Positions 19,314 to 30,748 of a DNA stretch of 64,000 nt are shown here, piece by piece. This DNA comes from Pseudomonas sp. S06B 330 (GTDB taxonomy: Bacteria > Pseudomonadota > Gammaproteobacteria > Pseudomonadales > Pseudomonadaceae), in the NCBI RefSeq assembly GCF_002845275.2, contig NZ_CP088149.1:4646501-4710500 (forward strand). Reading direction: 5' to 3'. The first letter of the stretch is position 1; every line of letters begins with the position of its first letter. A model generated the notes under the pieces. The model made no database searches and was not told the origin of the DNA. It worked only from the letters and a program-made list of their open reading frames with translations. The position numbers and the translations under genes were made by a program.

Positions 19314-20692
19314 CAGGCGACCTCGATCGCGGCCATCAGACCGGTTTCCATATGGTCAATGACATGGCAATGGAACATCCAGGTGCCCGGGTTATCGGCC
19401 ACCAATGCCACTTGTGCTCGCTCGTTCTTGCCCAGCAGGTAGGTATCGGTGAAGTACTGTTCCTGAATCTTGTGACGGTTCGAGCTGAGCACTTTGAAAC
19501 TCATGCCATGCAAATGAATCGGGTGCTGGTACTGAGTCATGTTCTTGAGTTCGAAAATATAGCTTCTGCCCTTCTGCAGCGTGGCAATCGGGCGGTCGGC
19601 GCAGGTCTTGTCGGTGATATCCCAAGCCTTGCCGTTGATCTGCCAAAGGCTCGGCGGTCGGCCGTTGTCGGTATCTACCGAGACCGAACCGACCCATTCG
19701 AAATTGAAGTTGAGCTTCTCGGCATTAGCCAGGTCCGGCTCGGCAATCGGGTTGGCCGGCAACGCCGCTGGCCAATCACCCGGCGTGTCACTGCTGGCCA
19801 CCGAACGCAAGGTTCCCAGACGCACCGGACCATCTCGCAACGACAGCTCCTCACCGGCAGGCGGCATCTTGATTGCCAGGCAGATACGCATACCCGGCCC
19901 AAGCCAGTAATCCTTGCCCAATGGCCGTGGGGTGATCGGATTGCCATCGAGCGCATAAATCTTCGCCTCGAAGTTGCCTTTGAGGTTGATGCGATAGGTC
20001 AGGGTGTTGTCCAGGTTGAGCAGGCGTACCCGGACAATCTGCCCTGCCGGCATCTCCACTATGGCATTGGGCTGGCCATTGATGGTGATCAAGCGCCCAG
20101 CAGTGCCGCCGCGGGCAGCCTCACGGGGGATGCTGAACGGCAGGTAAGCGCCCTCCTCGTCAACATGCCAGTTCTTCAGGCTCAGGGTGCGCTCATGCTT
20201 GAAGCCAGTGGGCTCGCGCTCCTCGACGATCAGCGGGCCGACCAAGCCTTTGCCAAGCTCTTCGGAACTGTTCACATGAGGGTGATACCAATAGCTGCCG
20301 GCATCCGGCACGCGGAACTTGTAATCGAAATACTCACCCGGCAATACCGGCAGCTGCGAGACGTACGGCACGCCGTCCATTTCCAGCGGCAGGCGAATGC
20401 CGTGCCAGTGAATGGTGGTGGCCACCGGCAAGTGGTTGATGAAGCGTACGCGCAGCCAGTCGCCCTGACGCGCGCGCAACTCGGTACCTGGCGCCGAGGG
20501 ACCAAAGGCCCAGGCCTCGGTCGTGTGACCGGACACCAGCTCAACATCTAGCGGCGCGGCAATCAGCTCGTAGTCATGCCCGGCATTTGGGTCGCTGCGC
20601 CCCAACCAATAACGGGATGCGCCACCGGCCCCCAGACCGATTGCCACCAGGCCGGTCAGGCCACCGAGTATTTGTCGCCGGGTAAAAGCCAT
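19313..20692 (-). CDS. Tat-exported multicopper oxidase
   Basis: A 459-residue laccase-type oxidase with three cupredoxin domains. The N-terminus MAFTRRQILGGLTGLVA is a twin-arginine signal. All copper-site motifs are present: TIHWHGIRLP (about residue 98), SYWYHPHVNS (about 138), HPIHLHG near the C-terminus, and HCHVIDHMETGLM at the end, which carries the type 1 Cys-His-Met ligands. A role in copper tolerance or metal/phenol oxidation is likely; no Met-rich insert like that of CueO was seen. The start at 20692 is preceded by GAGGTA; the frame open to 20752 adds residues before the Tat signal. The coupling to tadA looks positional rather than functional. Confidence 0.93.
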   Translation of the reverse strand: MAFTRRQILGGLTGLVAIGLGAGGASRYWLGRSDPNAGHDYELIAAPLDVELVSGHTTEAWAFGPSAPGTELRARQGDWLRVRFINHLPVATTIHWHGIRLPLEMDGVPYVSQLPVLPGEYFDYKFRVPDAGSYWYHPHVNSSEELGKGLVGPLIVEEREPTGFKHERTLSLKNWHVDEEGAYLPFSIPREAARGGTAGRLITINGQPNAIVEMPAGQIVRVRLLNLDNTLTYRINLKGNFEAKIYALDGNPITPRPLGKDYWLGPGMRICLAIKMPPAGEELSLRDGPVRLGTLRSVASSDTPGDWPAALPANPIAEPDLANAEKLNFNFEWVGSVSVDTDNGRPPSLWQINGKAWDITDKTCADRPIATLQKGRSYIFELKNMTQYQHPIHLHGMSFKVLSSNRHKIQEQYFTDTYLLGKNERAQVALVADNPGTWMFHCHVIDHMETGLMAAIEVA

Positions 20693-20941
20693 GCCGCAGG
20701 TACCTCGTATTGCCAAGAACACCATGCCGGCAGCTTGCCCAAAAAGAGCCAAAGCCGCGGCGATGAAGGGCGAATACGATACACCTGCATTTGCGAAAGA
20801 TTAAGTGAAGTCTTGTTTTAGCTCCTGCGCATGATGTCGCACCTGCCAGCGCAGATAGCGAACGAGCGCAGTATTAGTTACCACCTTTACGCCAACCGCC
20901 TGCCTCATCCTGCCCGCTCGCCCATCATTGCGAGACACCTC

Positions 20942-23635
20942 ATGCCCCTTAACGCCCAGCAAAGCAGCGACCTTCAAAGCTTGAGACAGTTAGCCACTCA
21001 GGTGAGCACACATTGCCCGGACATCCGGCAGATGGCCCGCAGTATCGCCAAACAACTGCTCGCCCGGCACAACCTGTCTAGCCATGACCCTGACCAGGTC
21101 TACTTTCACCGCTTCCACTCAGCCTCAAGCAGCCCGCGCACCTTCAGCGGCTGGCAGCATTACAGCCCGCCTTACCAATCATTGACCTTGCCGCAGCTGG
21201 TCATGCACCGCTTCTCTGTCGACGACCAGAACTACAGCGACGAGCTTGCCAACTACACTGGTTTCTATAGTGCTGGGCCGGGTAAGGATGGCTACGACGA
21301 GAGCAATGAGATCCCTCTTGCGCCTAAAGAGGCGCTTGAATTTTTCTGGGAAGTCGATTTCAGCGCGGACTTCCATCAGCACCTTGAGCAATTCTGGTCA
21401 GAAGACTCAGACGCCTATCGCACCTTGGCCAAGTCCACATTCCTCAGCAAAGTCCTGGAGGTCAGCGCACAGAAAGGCAGCAGCGCCCTGGCCAAACGCG
21501 CCCGCCAGGTGGCTGAGGCCTTAACCGGTGAACGGACCTGGCCGCCGACCCTACAACAGCTACAGCAAGAGATCAGCCCAGCACAAGGGTTTCGCCTGTG
21601 CACCTTCGACGTAGGTGGCCACATCGCCAGCTCGATCTTCAGAGTGGTGATGGAGGATGGCTACCAGTTGCTCTACCTTCCTGGCGAAGTGGATGCGCTG
21701 CAACTGTTCAGCGATGCTAGAGCGCTGAATACGTGGGTATTGGCACAAACCGGCACAGCAGAAGATCGGGCACGATTCATGAGTCACTTCGCGCTCAACA
21801 GCCAAGCAGAGAATGACACCAGCGTGGGGCTCGGCCACCTACTCGACGTCCTGAAGACGCAATGGGACTGCGCGCACCCTGTAGGCCTCAATACACTGGA
21901 CAGAACCCTGCAGGTAGACGCCTTCAGCTACCTTCGCGATGCAACACGCCAGCGCATGCTCGACGACGCCCACTTTGCCCTGCGCTCCAATGCAGACCTG
22001 CGCAAACAGCTGTGGATCGGCTACCTCGCAGCCTTCGCCAAAGTGTTTGGCCCCATGGCCGCTGTCGATTGGCCAGTGGCCTTGGCGGTGGTGGGAGCGG
22101 GCCTGGCCGAGACCGGCCTGAACATCGACCAGGCCATCAATGGTCATACTACCGCCGAGCGCCAGGCAGGTGTCACGGGGGCCATACTGGCCGGGGTCAA
22201 CACCCTGTTCAACGTGGCCCTGTTGTACGCGAGTGGCGTGAATGCCGCCGGAGAAATCGCTGAGGCCACTGAAATCGGTGAAGCCACTACCGGTGGCGAG
22301 AACCCGTTCGAACCAAGCGAAGAAAGCCAACCGACAGGCGAGGAGCTAGAACCGGCCACCTCGGTCGAAATAGAGGCCTGGGTCCCAAAACCGTTCCAGC
22401 CAAGCGAGCTGGCGCCGTTGCTAGAGTCATTGGAAAGCAACGATATTCTCAGGAACGTTCCTGACAGCGGTCGCTTCACCGGCATTCTTTTTCAAGACGG
22501 GAAGCAATACGCAATGGTCGGCGAGGACACCTATCAGGTGCGCTACGTGAGGGAGTTAAAGACATGGGTCATTATTGACCCGGATAACCCCTACTCGTTT
22601 GCCCGCAATGTTCCCATCGTTGCGGACGGCGACGGTAACTGGCAGTTCACCGAACGTCTGGGGCTCAGGGGCGGGACCCCCCGATTTCTGCTCAAGGCCT
22701 GGGGCAGGCTGGCCCCAAGGCCAGCCATACCCGCATTAGAGCCTAGCCCCTATGAAGTCCCGCAAGCCGAGCGCGAGCCCTTGCAGAGCGCAGCGGACGG
22801 CAAAGAAGACAGGGCACTGAGCGACCCCTATAACGGTTCCCCCTACTCACTGTATCGGCAGTTACGCGACCAACTGGCCACTGACGCACAGCAGTTTTAC
22901 GCTGCTGTCGTGCCACCTGCTCGCCCAGTGATCCCGGAAATTTCCAGCACCGCCAGCCCCAAAGAAATTCTGCGCAGCCTCTATGAACAAAGCGCAGGCC
23001 TGGTGATCGGCGAATCACACACCCAAAAAAGCGCCAAGCAGTTCTTGATAAGCACGATGCGCCAGCTCAAAAAACAGGGCGTTGATGTGCTCTACATGGA
23101 ACATTTCATGACGGACTTCCATCAAGCCGATCTGGATCTGTTCAATCGAACCGGGACCCTACCCGATGGGCTCAAAGCCTATGTCGAAAATTATGATTAC
23201 ATCGCCACGCTTGGCGAACAGACACCCTACACCATGAAGAAAGTGCTGCATGAGGCATACAAGCAAAACGTACGCATACAAGCTATCGATTGCCTGGCCT
23301 CATACCGCCAGGCCTGGTACGAAAAGCCCTCACCCACCATCCGCCAGGAAATGATGAACTTCTTTGCTCAGCGGATTATTGAGGCCGATAAAGTGCGACG
23401 CGGCGCAGGGCGATGGGTTGCGTTGGTCGGCAACTCTCACGTCAATACCTTTAACCGCGTACCAGGTTTGAGTGAGTTGCAAGGCGCCATCGGCCTGCGG
23501 ATTGAAGATATCGAAATTGGCCAAGCTGGCAGCATTGGCGCCGACTCCGGCTTCTGGGACGAAGTGGACGGTGAGCACTTCTTCGTCAGGAACGACCTGC
23601 TCCTGCAAGTGGCGATCTCCCGCCCTTGGATGTAG
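20942..23635 (+). CDS. Membrane-targeted-effector-domain toxin (dermonecrotic/PMT-like, Tiki-fold C-terminus)
   Basis: An 897-residue predicted toxin. The N-terminal part (about 1-330) resembles the dermonecrotic-toxin N-terminal region common in Pseudomonas. A hydrophobic, Ala/Gly-rich stretch at about 357-434 (LWIGYLAAFAKVFGP ... NVALLYASGVNA) could insert in membranes. An acidic Glu/Pro linker follows, and the C-terminal domain (about 660-897) has GESH (His 693), YMEHF (Glu 720) and GNSH (His 833). This His-Glu-His pattern is that of the Tiki/EreA/ChaN superfamily, which includes the C2 region of Pasteurella multocida toxin. No signal peptide and no neighbouring immunity or secretion gene. 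An in-frame ATG at 20831 would add 37 residues but has no ribosome site. Confidence 0.8.
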   Translation: MPLNAQQSSDLQSLRQLATQVSTHCPDIRQMARSIAKQLLARHNLSSHDPDQVYFHRFHSASSSPRTFSGWQHYSPPYQSLTLPQLVMHRFSVDDQNYSDELANYTGFYSAGPGKDGYDESNEIPLAPKEALEFFWEVDFSADFHQHLEQFWSEDSDAYRTLAKSTFLSKVLEVSAQKGSSALAKRARQVAEALTGERTWPPTLQQLQQEISPAQGFRLCTFDVGGHIASSIFRVVMEDGYQLLYLPGEVDALQLFSDARALNTWVLAQTGTAEDRARFMSHFALNSQAENDTSVGLGHLLDVLKTQWDCAHPVGLNTLDRTLQVDAFSYLRDATRQRMLDDAHFALRSNADLRKQLWIGYLAAFAKVFGPMAAVDWPVALAVVGAGLAETGLNIDQAINGHTTAERQAGVTGAILAGVNTLFNVALLYASGVNAAGEIAEATEIGEATTGGENPFEPSEESQPTGEELEPATSVEIEAWVPKPFQPSELAPLLESLESNDILRNVPDSGRFTGILFQDGKQYAMVGEDTYQVRYVRELKTWVIIDPDNPYSFARNVPIVADGDGNWQFTERLGLRGGTPRFLLKAWGRLAPRPAIPALEPSPYEVPQAEREPLQSAADGKEDRALSDPYNGSPYSLYRQLRDQLATDAQQFYAAVVPPARPVIPEISSTASPKEILRSLYEQSAGLVIGESHTQKSAKQFLISTMRQLKKQGVDVLYMEHFMTDFHQADLDLFNRTGTLPDGLKAYVENYDYIATLGEQTPYTMKKVLHEAYKQNVRIQAIDCLASYRQAWYEKPSPTIRQEMMNFFAQRIIEADKVRRGAGRWVALVGNSHVNTFNRVPGLSELQGAIGLRIEDIEIGQAGSIGADSGFWDEVDGEHFFVRNDLLLQVAISRPWM

Positions 23636-23663
23636 AGAGGTGCCCCTGAGCACAACGCAGATA

Positions 23664-23693
23664 CAACCAGGGCGCCCGTAGGCGCCCTGGTTG
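23664..23693. terminator. Hairpin between the convergent toxin and guaA genes
   Basis: CAACCAGGGCGCC (23664-23676) pairs perfectly with GGCGCCCTGGTTG (23681-23693) around the loop CGTA, a 13-bp stem. The T-run is weak on both sides (TTGTTC on the plus strand). It is placed to end both converging transcripts. Confidence 0.75.
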
Positions 23694-23699
23694 TTCAAC

Positions 23700-25277
23700 T
23701 CACTCCCACTCGATAGTGGCAGGCGGCTTGCTCGACACGTCGTAGGTGACGCGAGAGATGCCCTCGATCTCATTGATGATACGGCCGCTGACCGTCTCCA
23801 GCAGCTCGTAAGGCAGGTGTGCCCAACGTGCAGTCATGAAGTCGATGGTTTCTACCGCACGCAGGGCCACGACCCAAGCGTAACGACGGCCGTCACCGAC
23901 CACACCGACCGATTTCACTGGCTGGAATACTACGAACGCCTGGCTGACCTTGTGGTACCAGTCGGCCTTGCGCAGCTCTTCGATGAAGATGTGGTCAGCG
24001 CGACGCAGCAGGTCGGCGTACTCTTTCTTCACTTCACCCAGGATGCGCACACCCAGGCCCGGGCCCGGGAACGGGTGACGGTAGACCATGTCGTACGGCA
24101 GGCCCAGTTCCAGACCGAGGCGACGAACTTCGTCCTTGAACAGCTCGCGCAGCGGTTCGACCAGCTTGAGATTCATCTCTTCCGGCAGGCCACCGACGTT
24201 ATGGTGCGACTTGATCACGTGAGCTTTGCCGCTCTTGGCGCCAGCCGACTCGATCACGTCAGGGTAGATGGTGCCCTGAGCCAGGTACTTGATGTTGTGC
24301 AGCTTGTTCGACTCGGCATCGAACACGTCGATGAAAGTACGACCGATGATCTTGCGCTTCTTCTCAGGATCCGACTCACCCGCCAGGTTGTTCAGGAACT
24401 GCTCTTCGGCGTTGGCGCGGATCACTTTGACGCCCATGTTCTCGGCGAACATGGCCATCACTTGCTCGCCTTCGTGCAGGCGCAGCAGGCCGTTGTCGAC
24501 GAAGACGCAGGTCAGTTGGTCGCCGATGGCCTTGTGCAGCAGGGCTGCAACCACCGAGGAGTCAACACCGCCGGACAGGCCGAGCAGGACGTTATCGCTA
24601 CCGACCTGGGCGCGGATCTGGGCGATGGCGTCTTCAGCGATGTGCGACGGGGTCCACAGCGCTTCGCAGCCGCAGATGTCGAGGATGAAGCGCGAGAGGA
24701 TGCGACCGCCCTGCTTGGTGTGGGTCACTTCCGGGTGGAACTGCACGCCGTAGTAGCCACGGGTGTCGTCGGCCATGCCGGCGATCGGGCAGCTCGGGGT
24801 ACTGGCCAGGATATGGAAGTCTTGTGGAATGCGGGTGACCTTGTCACCGTGGCTCATCCACACATCCAGACCCAGTACGCCGTCAGCATCGACGTGGTCT
24901 TCGATGCCATCGAGCAGACGGCTCTTGCCGACTACGTCAACGCGGGCGTAACCGAACTCGCGCAGCTCGGAGCCTTCAACCTTGCCGCCCAGTTGCTCGG
25001 CCATGGTCTGCATGCCGTAGCAGATACCGAATACCGGTACGCCCAGGTCCCAGACGGCCTGTGGTGCACGCGGGCTATCGGCTTCGTGAACGGACTCAGG
25101 GCCGCCGGCCAGGATGATGCCGCGCGGCGCGAATTCGCGAATCGCTTCGTCGTCCATGTCGAACGGGTGCAGTTCGCAGTACACGCCGATTTCGCGTACG
25201 CGGCGGGCGATCAGCTGGGTGTACTGGGAACCGAAGTCGAGGATCAGGATTCGGTGAGCGTGAATGTCGAGGGCCAT
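23700..25277 (-). CDS. guaA: GMP synthase, glutamine-hydrolysing (GuaA)
   Basis: Amidates XMP to GMP with glutamine and ATP. The 525 residues equal the family norm. The class I glutaminase domain has its nucleophile in [17 protein letters not shown] (about residue 86) and the His-Glu pair in [11 protein letters not shown]. The ATP-pyrophosphatase P-loop is [17 protein letters not shown] (about 235), and the C-terminal dimerisation domain ends [17 protein letters not shown]. It follows guaB by 79 nt with a hairpin between them, the usual guaBA operon. Confidence 0.98.
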   Translation of the reverse strand: MALDIHAHRILILDFGSQYTQLIARRVREIGVYCELHPFDMDDEAIREFAPRGIILAGGPESVHEADSPRAPQAVWDLGVPVFGICYGMQTMAEQLGGKVEGSELREFGYARVDVVGKSRLLDGIEDHVDADGVLGLDVWMSHGDKVTRIPQDFHILASTPSCPIAGMADDTRGYYGVQFHPEVTHTKQGGRILSRFILDICGCEALWTPSHIAEDAIAQIRAQVGSDNVLLGLSGGVDSSVVAALLHKAIGDQLTCVFVDNGLLRLHEGEQVMAMFAENMGVKVIRANAEEQFLNNLAGESDPEKKRKIIGRTFIDVFDAESNKLHNIKYLAQGTIYPDVIESAGAKSGKAHVIKSHHNVGGLPEEMNLKLVEPLRELFKDEVRRLGLELGLPYDMVYRHPFPGPGLGVRILGEVKKEYADLLRRADHIFIEELRKADWYHKVSQAFVVFQPVKSVGVVGDGRRYAWVVALRAVETIDFMTARWAHLPYELLETVSGRIINEIEGISRVTYDVSSKPPATIEWE

Positions 25278-25310
25278 GACTCAATCTCGTCAGTGGAAAT
25301 CGGAAACGAC

Positions 25311-25335
25311 GCGGGGCTGTCGATAACAGCCCCGC
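25311..25335. promoter_or_regulatory. Perfect 10-bp hairpin between guaB and guaA
   Basis: GCGGGGCTGT (25311-25320) and ACAGCCCCGC (25326-25335) pair around CGATA. No T-run follows in the direction of transcription, so it is more likely an mRNA processing or stabilising structure, or partial attenuation, than a full terminator. Confidence 0.6.
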
Positions 25336-25356
25336 TAGCAAGTGTTGCCAGAAGCA

Positions 25357-27469
<2,113 letters not shown>

Positions 27470-27487
27470 GACGGCAGCCAAACATGC

Positions 27488-28270
27488 TCAAAACTGCCAG
27501 TTTACCTCACTCAGGTAGCGGCCGATCAGGGCAATGCCACTGGCCAGGACCAGCCAGGTAACCAGACGTACAAACGCCTCTCTGGACATGTTCAGGGTCA
27601 GGCGCCGCCCCAGGTACAAGCCCACTACCATCATTGGCAACAGACACAGCGCCAGTAACAACAACGGTAAGTCGGCATAGACACCGGCCAGCAGGAACAA
27701 GCTCAGGCGTACGACGGTACTGCAACTGATCAATGCACTCTGGGTGGCCCGTGCCTGCTCCTTGGAGGGCAGGCGGGCGCTGAGGTAAATCGCATAAAGA
27801 AAGCCACCACTGCCGAACAACGCGCCAAACAGCCCGCCCACCGTGCCCATCGGTACCGACCAGCCAGCGCCCAAGCGGGCGGGTTTGTCCTTCACCACCA
27901 AGCTGTACAGGGCATAGGCACTAATAAAAAGGCCCATCAACAGCAGGAGCAGATCAGACTTGAGGTTGAGCAGGAACACCACGCCCAGGGTGCATCCCAG
28001 CGCCATGCACGGTAACAGCCGCAGCAGTTCTGCGCGCGCCACGGCCTTGCGTGCTGGCAGCCAGTTGCCGAAGGCAGCGACAAAATCCAGCAACACCAGC
28101 AAGGGGATGATCCGAGACAGGGGCATGAAGTTGATCAGCACCGGCCCGGCCACCAACGCGGTGCCGAAGCCCGCGATGCCGAAGACGATATAAGCCACAC
28201 CAACCCCAAGCAGAATCGGCAACCAGTCGAGGGCGGAAAAGGGCAATTCGGCAAACAAGGTCGAGAGCAT
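27488..28270 (-). CDS. TSUP (TauE/SafE) family membrane transporter
   Basis: A 260-residue protein with about eight membrane segments in two homologous halves, each with the TSUP glycine-rich motif: GIAGFGTALVAGPVL (about residues 32-46) and GTVGGLFGALFGSGGFLYAIY (about 142-162). The family exports or imports sulfur-containing organics, sulfite or other small anions; the substrate here is unknown. It is divergent from a LysR regulator that starts 108 nt away, so that regulator may control it. Confidence 0.88.
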   Translation of the reverse strand: MLSTLFAELPFSALDWLPILLGVGVAYIVFGIAGFGTALVAGPVLINFMPLSRIIPLLVLLDFVAAFGNWLPARKAVARAELLRLLPCMALGCTLGVVFLLNLKSDLLLLLMGLFISAYALYSLVVKDKPARLGAGWSVPMGTVGGLFGALFGSGGFLYAIYLSARLPSKEQARATQSALISCSTVVRLSLFLLAGVYADLPLLLLALCLLPMMVVGLYLGRRLTLNMSREAFVRLVTWLVLASGIALIGRYLSEVNWQF

Positions 28271-28378
28271 GGCGAATGAAGACCGTCAGCGGGAGGATGT
28301 AGAAACTTTAACCAGTCACCAGCCATGCCGACTAATATGCAATTTCGCTAACAGTCATCTCAAAACGGCATAGCACCG

Positions 28379-29299
28379 ATGACCTCTATCCGACAGTTGC
28401 GCTACTTCGTGGAAATCGCCGAAAGCGGCAGCTTCAGCGCTGCCGCCGAACAGTTACATATCGCTCAGTCCGCCTTGAGTCGACAGATCAAGGAGCTGGA
28501 ACAGCACCTCGATACCCTGTTGTTCGAACGGACTGCTCGCCAGCCGCGCCTGAGCGCTGCGGGCCAGGCCTTTCTGCCACGGGCGCGAACCTTGCTGGTC
28601 GACCTGGAAAAAGCCGAATCCCTGGCCCGGGAAGTCGGCCAGGGGGTACGCGGCAATCTGCGCCTCAATCATTCCAGCACCGTGCCATTGACCGGCCAAC
28701 TGCTGATGCGACTCAGTGGATACCTGCACGAGCATCCGGGCGTTTCCATGGAGATCGCTCAGCAGTCGTCCGAGGCGCAGCTTGAAGCACTGGCACACGG
28801 GCGCCTGGAAGTCGGCCTGTTGCGCTTGCCGGTGCTGCGTCAACATGAGGGGCTTTGTGTTCTGCCGCTGTTCGAAGAGCCCTTGTTGCTGGCGGTCGCC
28901 GAAGATCATCCATTGGCCAGAGAATCCAGCGTTTGTTTGGCCCAGTTGCGTGACGAACCTTTTATTTCCATTCCCCATCGCCAGCGTGGCGGTTTGAGTT
29001 ACCTGTCCGCCGAGCTGTGCATGAGGGCTGGGTTCTTTCCCAAGGCGGCGCGGGTGATGTCACGCAAAACCACGCAGTTGCAGCTGATTCAGGCTGGCTT
29101 TGGGGTCGCATTGTTGCCGCAGTGCATGCAGGACATTGCCCCCGCGTCGCTTAAGTTCATCGCTTTGGCTGATGAGGGCTGTAGCAGTACCGTCGCTTTG
29201 GCCTATCGCCGGGATGCCGGGCCTTTGGTGGAGACGTTCATCACTGACATGAGGGCTGCTGCGCAGCTCATCGCCGGCCTGGCCGGCTCCCACCGGTAA
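28379..29299 (+). CDS. LysR-family transcriptional regulator
   Basis: A 306-residue protein. The winged helix at 1-60 reads MTSIRQLRYFVEIAESGSFS, then LHIAQSALSRQIKELEQHL. The effector-binding periplasmic-protein-like domain covers about 90-300. It is divergent from the TSUP transporter gene, its likely target. Its last codons (LIAGLAGSHR) are encoded by a family 1 REP half-site, so the natural C-terminus has probably been replaced by repeat sequence. Confidence 0.9.
   Translation: MTSIRQLRYFVEIAESGSFSAAAEQLHIAQSALSRQIKELEQHLDTLLFERTARQPRLSAAGQAFLPRARTLLVDLEKAESLAREVGQGVRGNLRLNHSSTVPLTGQLLMRLSGYLHEHPGVSMEIAQQSSEAQLEALAHGRLEVGLLRLPVLRQHEGLCVLPLFEEPLLLAVAEDHPLARESSVCLAQLRDEPFISIPHRQRGGLSYLSAELCMRAGFFPKAARVMSRKTTQLQLIQAGFGVALLPQCMQDIAPASLKFIALADEGCSSTVALAYRRDAGPLVETFITDMRAAAQLIAGLAGSHR
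29269..29294. repeat. Single REP half-site (family 1) inside the LysR 3' end
   Basis: tcgccggcctggccggctcc and flanks match the family 1 REP core and encode the last residues of the LysR gene. Confidence 0.65.
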
Positions 29300-29365
29300 T
29301 GCATGTGCCGCATGCTTGTGGTGAGCCTTGCCACCCCGGCACCACAATCCTTTATGATGCAGCCC

Positions 29366-30745
29366 ATGATCAAAGACCCCTTCGAAAGACTCGGTCTGGA
29401 CCGCGAAGTCCTCACCGTCAGCCAGCTCAACGGCCGCGCCCGGGTGCTGCTCGAAGACGTGTTCCGCAATGTCTGGGTCGAAGGCGAGATCTCCAACCTC
29501 GCCCGCCCAGCCTCCGGCCATGTCTATTTCACCCTCAAGGACAGCGGCGCCCAAGTGCGTTGTGCGCTGTTTCGCCAGAACGCCGTACGCGTGCGTCAGG
29601 CCCTGCGTGATGGCCTGGCAGTCAAAGTGCGTGGCAAGGTCTCGCTGTTCGAAGGTCGCGGCGATTATCAACTGATCCTCGACACCGTCGAACCGGCTGG
29701 CGACGGTGCCCTGCGCCTGGCGTTCGAAGCGCTCAAGGAAAAGCTCGGCGCCGAAGGCCTGTTCAGCGCCGAAGGCAAGATCGCCCTACCCGCCCACCCG
29801 CAACGCATCGGTATTATCAGCTCGCCCACTGGTGCGGTGATCCGCGACATCATCAGTGTGTTCCGCCGCCGCGCGCCGCAGGTCGAACTGACGCTGATCC
29901 CTACTGCCGTTCAGGGTCGCGAAGCGATCAATCAGATCGTCCGCGCCCTGCAACTGGCCGACAGCCGCGGATTTGACGCACTGATCCTGGCCCGTGGCGG
30001 TGGCTCACTGGAAGACCTCTGGTGCTTTAACGAAGAAGCCGTAGCCCGCGCCATCGCCGCGTGCGTCACCCCGATCGTCAGCGCCGTCGGCCATGAAACC
30101 GACGTTTCGATCAGTGACTTTGTCGCTGACGTGCGCGCGCCAACGCCGTCTGCCGCTGCCGAACTGCTGGCCCCGGACAGCAGCGACTTGCAGCGACGCA
30201 TTGACAGTCTCAAGCGCCGCCTGCTGCTGCGCATCCAGAGCCGCCTGAGCCATGACCGCCTGCGCCTGGACAGCCTGACCCGACGTCTGCGTCACCCTGG
30301 CGAACGTCTGCGCCAACAGGCCCAGCGCCTCGACGACCTCGACATGCGCCTGCGCCGGGCGTTCGAACAACGCCTGAATCAGCGCCGTGAGCGCCTCGCC
30401 CGTCTCGACACGCGCCTGGCCGCGCAACATCCGGGACGTACCCTGACTCTGCTCAAGCAGCGCCTGGACAGCCTGGCCGAACGTTTGCCACGGGCCATGC
30501 GCGAAACCCTCAAAGACCGTCGCCAACGCCTGCTGGCGCAAGTGCAGACCCTGCACGTAGTCAGCCCGCTAGCGACCTTGGGACGCGGCTACAGCATCCT
30601 CCTCGACGAGCGCGGCCACGCTATCCGCAGTGCCGCCCAGACGCAGAACGGCCAGCGCCTGACCGCCCGCCTGGGCGAAGGCGAGCTGCAAGTACGCGTC
30701 GAAGACAACCACCTGACTCCGGTCACGCTTTCATTACTGGACTGA
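29366..30745 (+). CDS. xseA: Exodeoxyribonuclease VII large subunit (XseA)
   Basis: A 459-residue subunit of the bidirectional single-strand exonuclease. The N-terminal OB-fold (about 20-115) contains VWVEGEISNLARPASGHVYF and LFEGRGDYQL. The catalytic core follows, with GIISSPTGAVIRDI and LARGGGSLEDLWCFNEE, then GHETDVSISDFVADVRAPTPS. A long Arg/Leu coiled coil (about 280-400) and a C-terminal GYSILLDERG segment end it. The start at 29366 (MIKDPFERLG) matches homologues; ATGs at 29354 and 29303 are less likely. The M23 peptidase gene begins 3 nt after its stop. Confidence 0.96.
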   Translation: MIKDPFERLGLDREVLTVSQLNGRARVLLEDVFRNVWVEGEISNLARPASGHVYFTLKDSGAQVRCALFRQNAVRVRQALRDGLAVKVRGKVSLFEGRGDYQLILDTVEPAGDGALRLAFEALKEKLGAEGLFSAEGKIALPAHPQRIGIISSPTGAVIRDIISVFRRRAPQVELTLIPTAVQGREAINQIVRALQLADSRGFDALILARGGGSLEDLWCFNEEAVARAIAACVTPIVSAVGHETDVSISDFVADVRAPTPSAAAELLAPDSSDLQRRIDSLKRRLLLRIQSRLSHDRLRLDSLTRRLRHPGERLRQQAQRLDDLDMRLRRAFEQRLNQRRERLARLDTRLAAQHPGRTLTLLKQRLDSLAERLPRAMRETLKDRRQRLLAQVQTLHVVSPLATLGRGYSILLDERGHAIRSAAQTQNGQRLTARLGEGELQVRVEDNHLTPVTLSLLD

Positions 30746-30748
30746 ACC

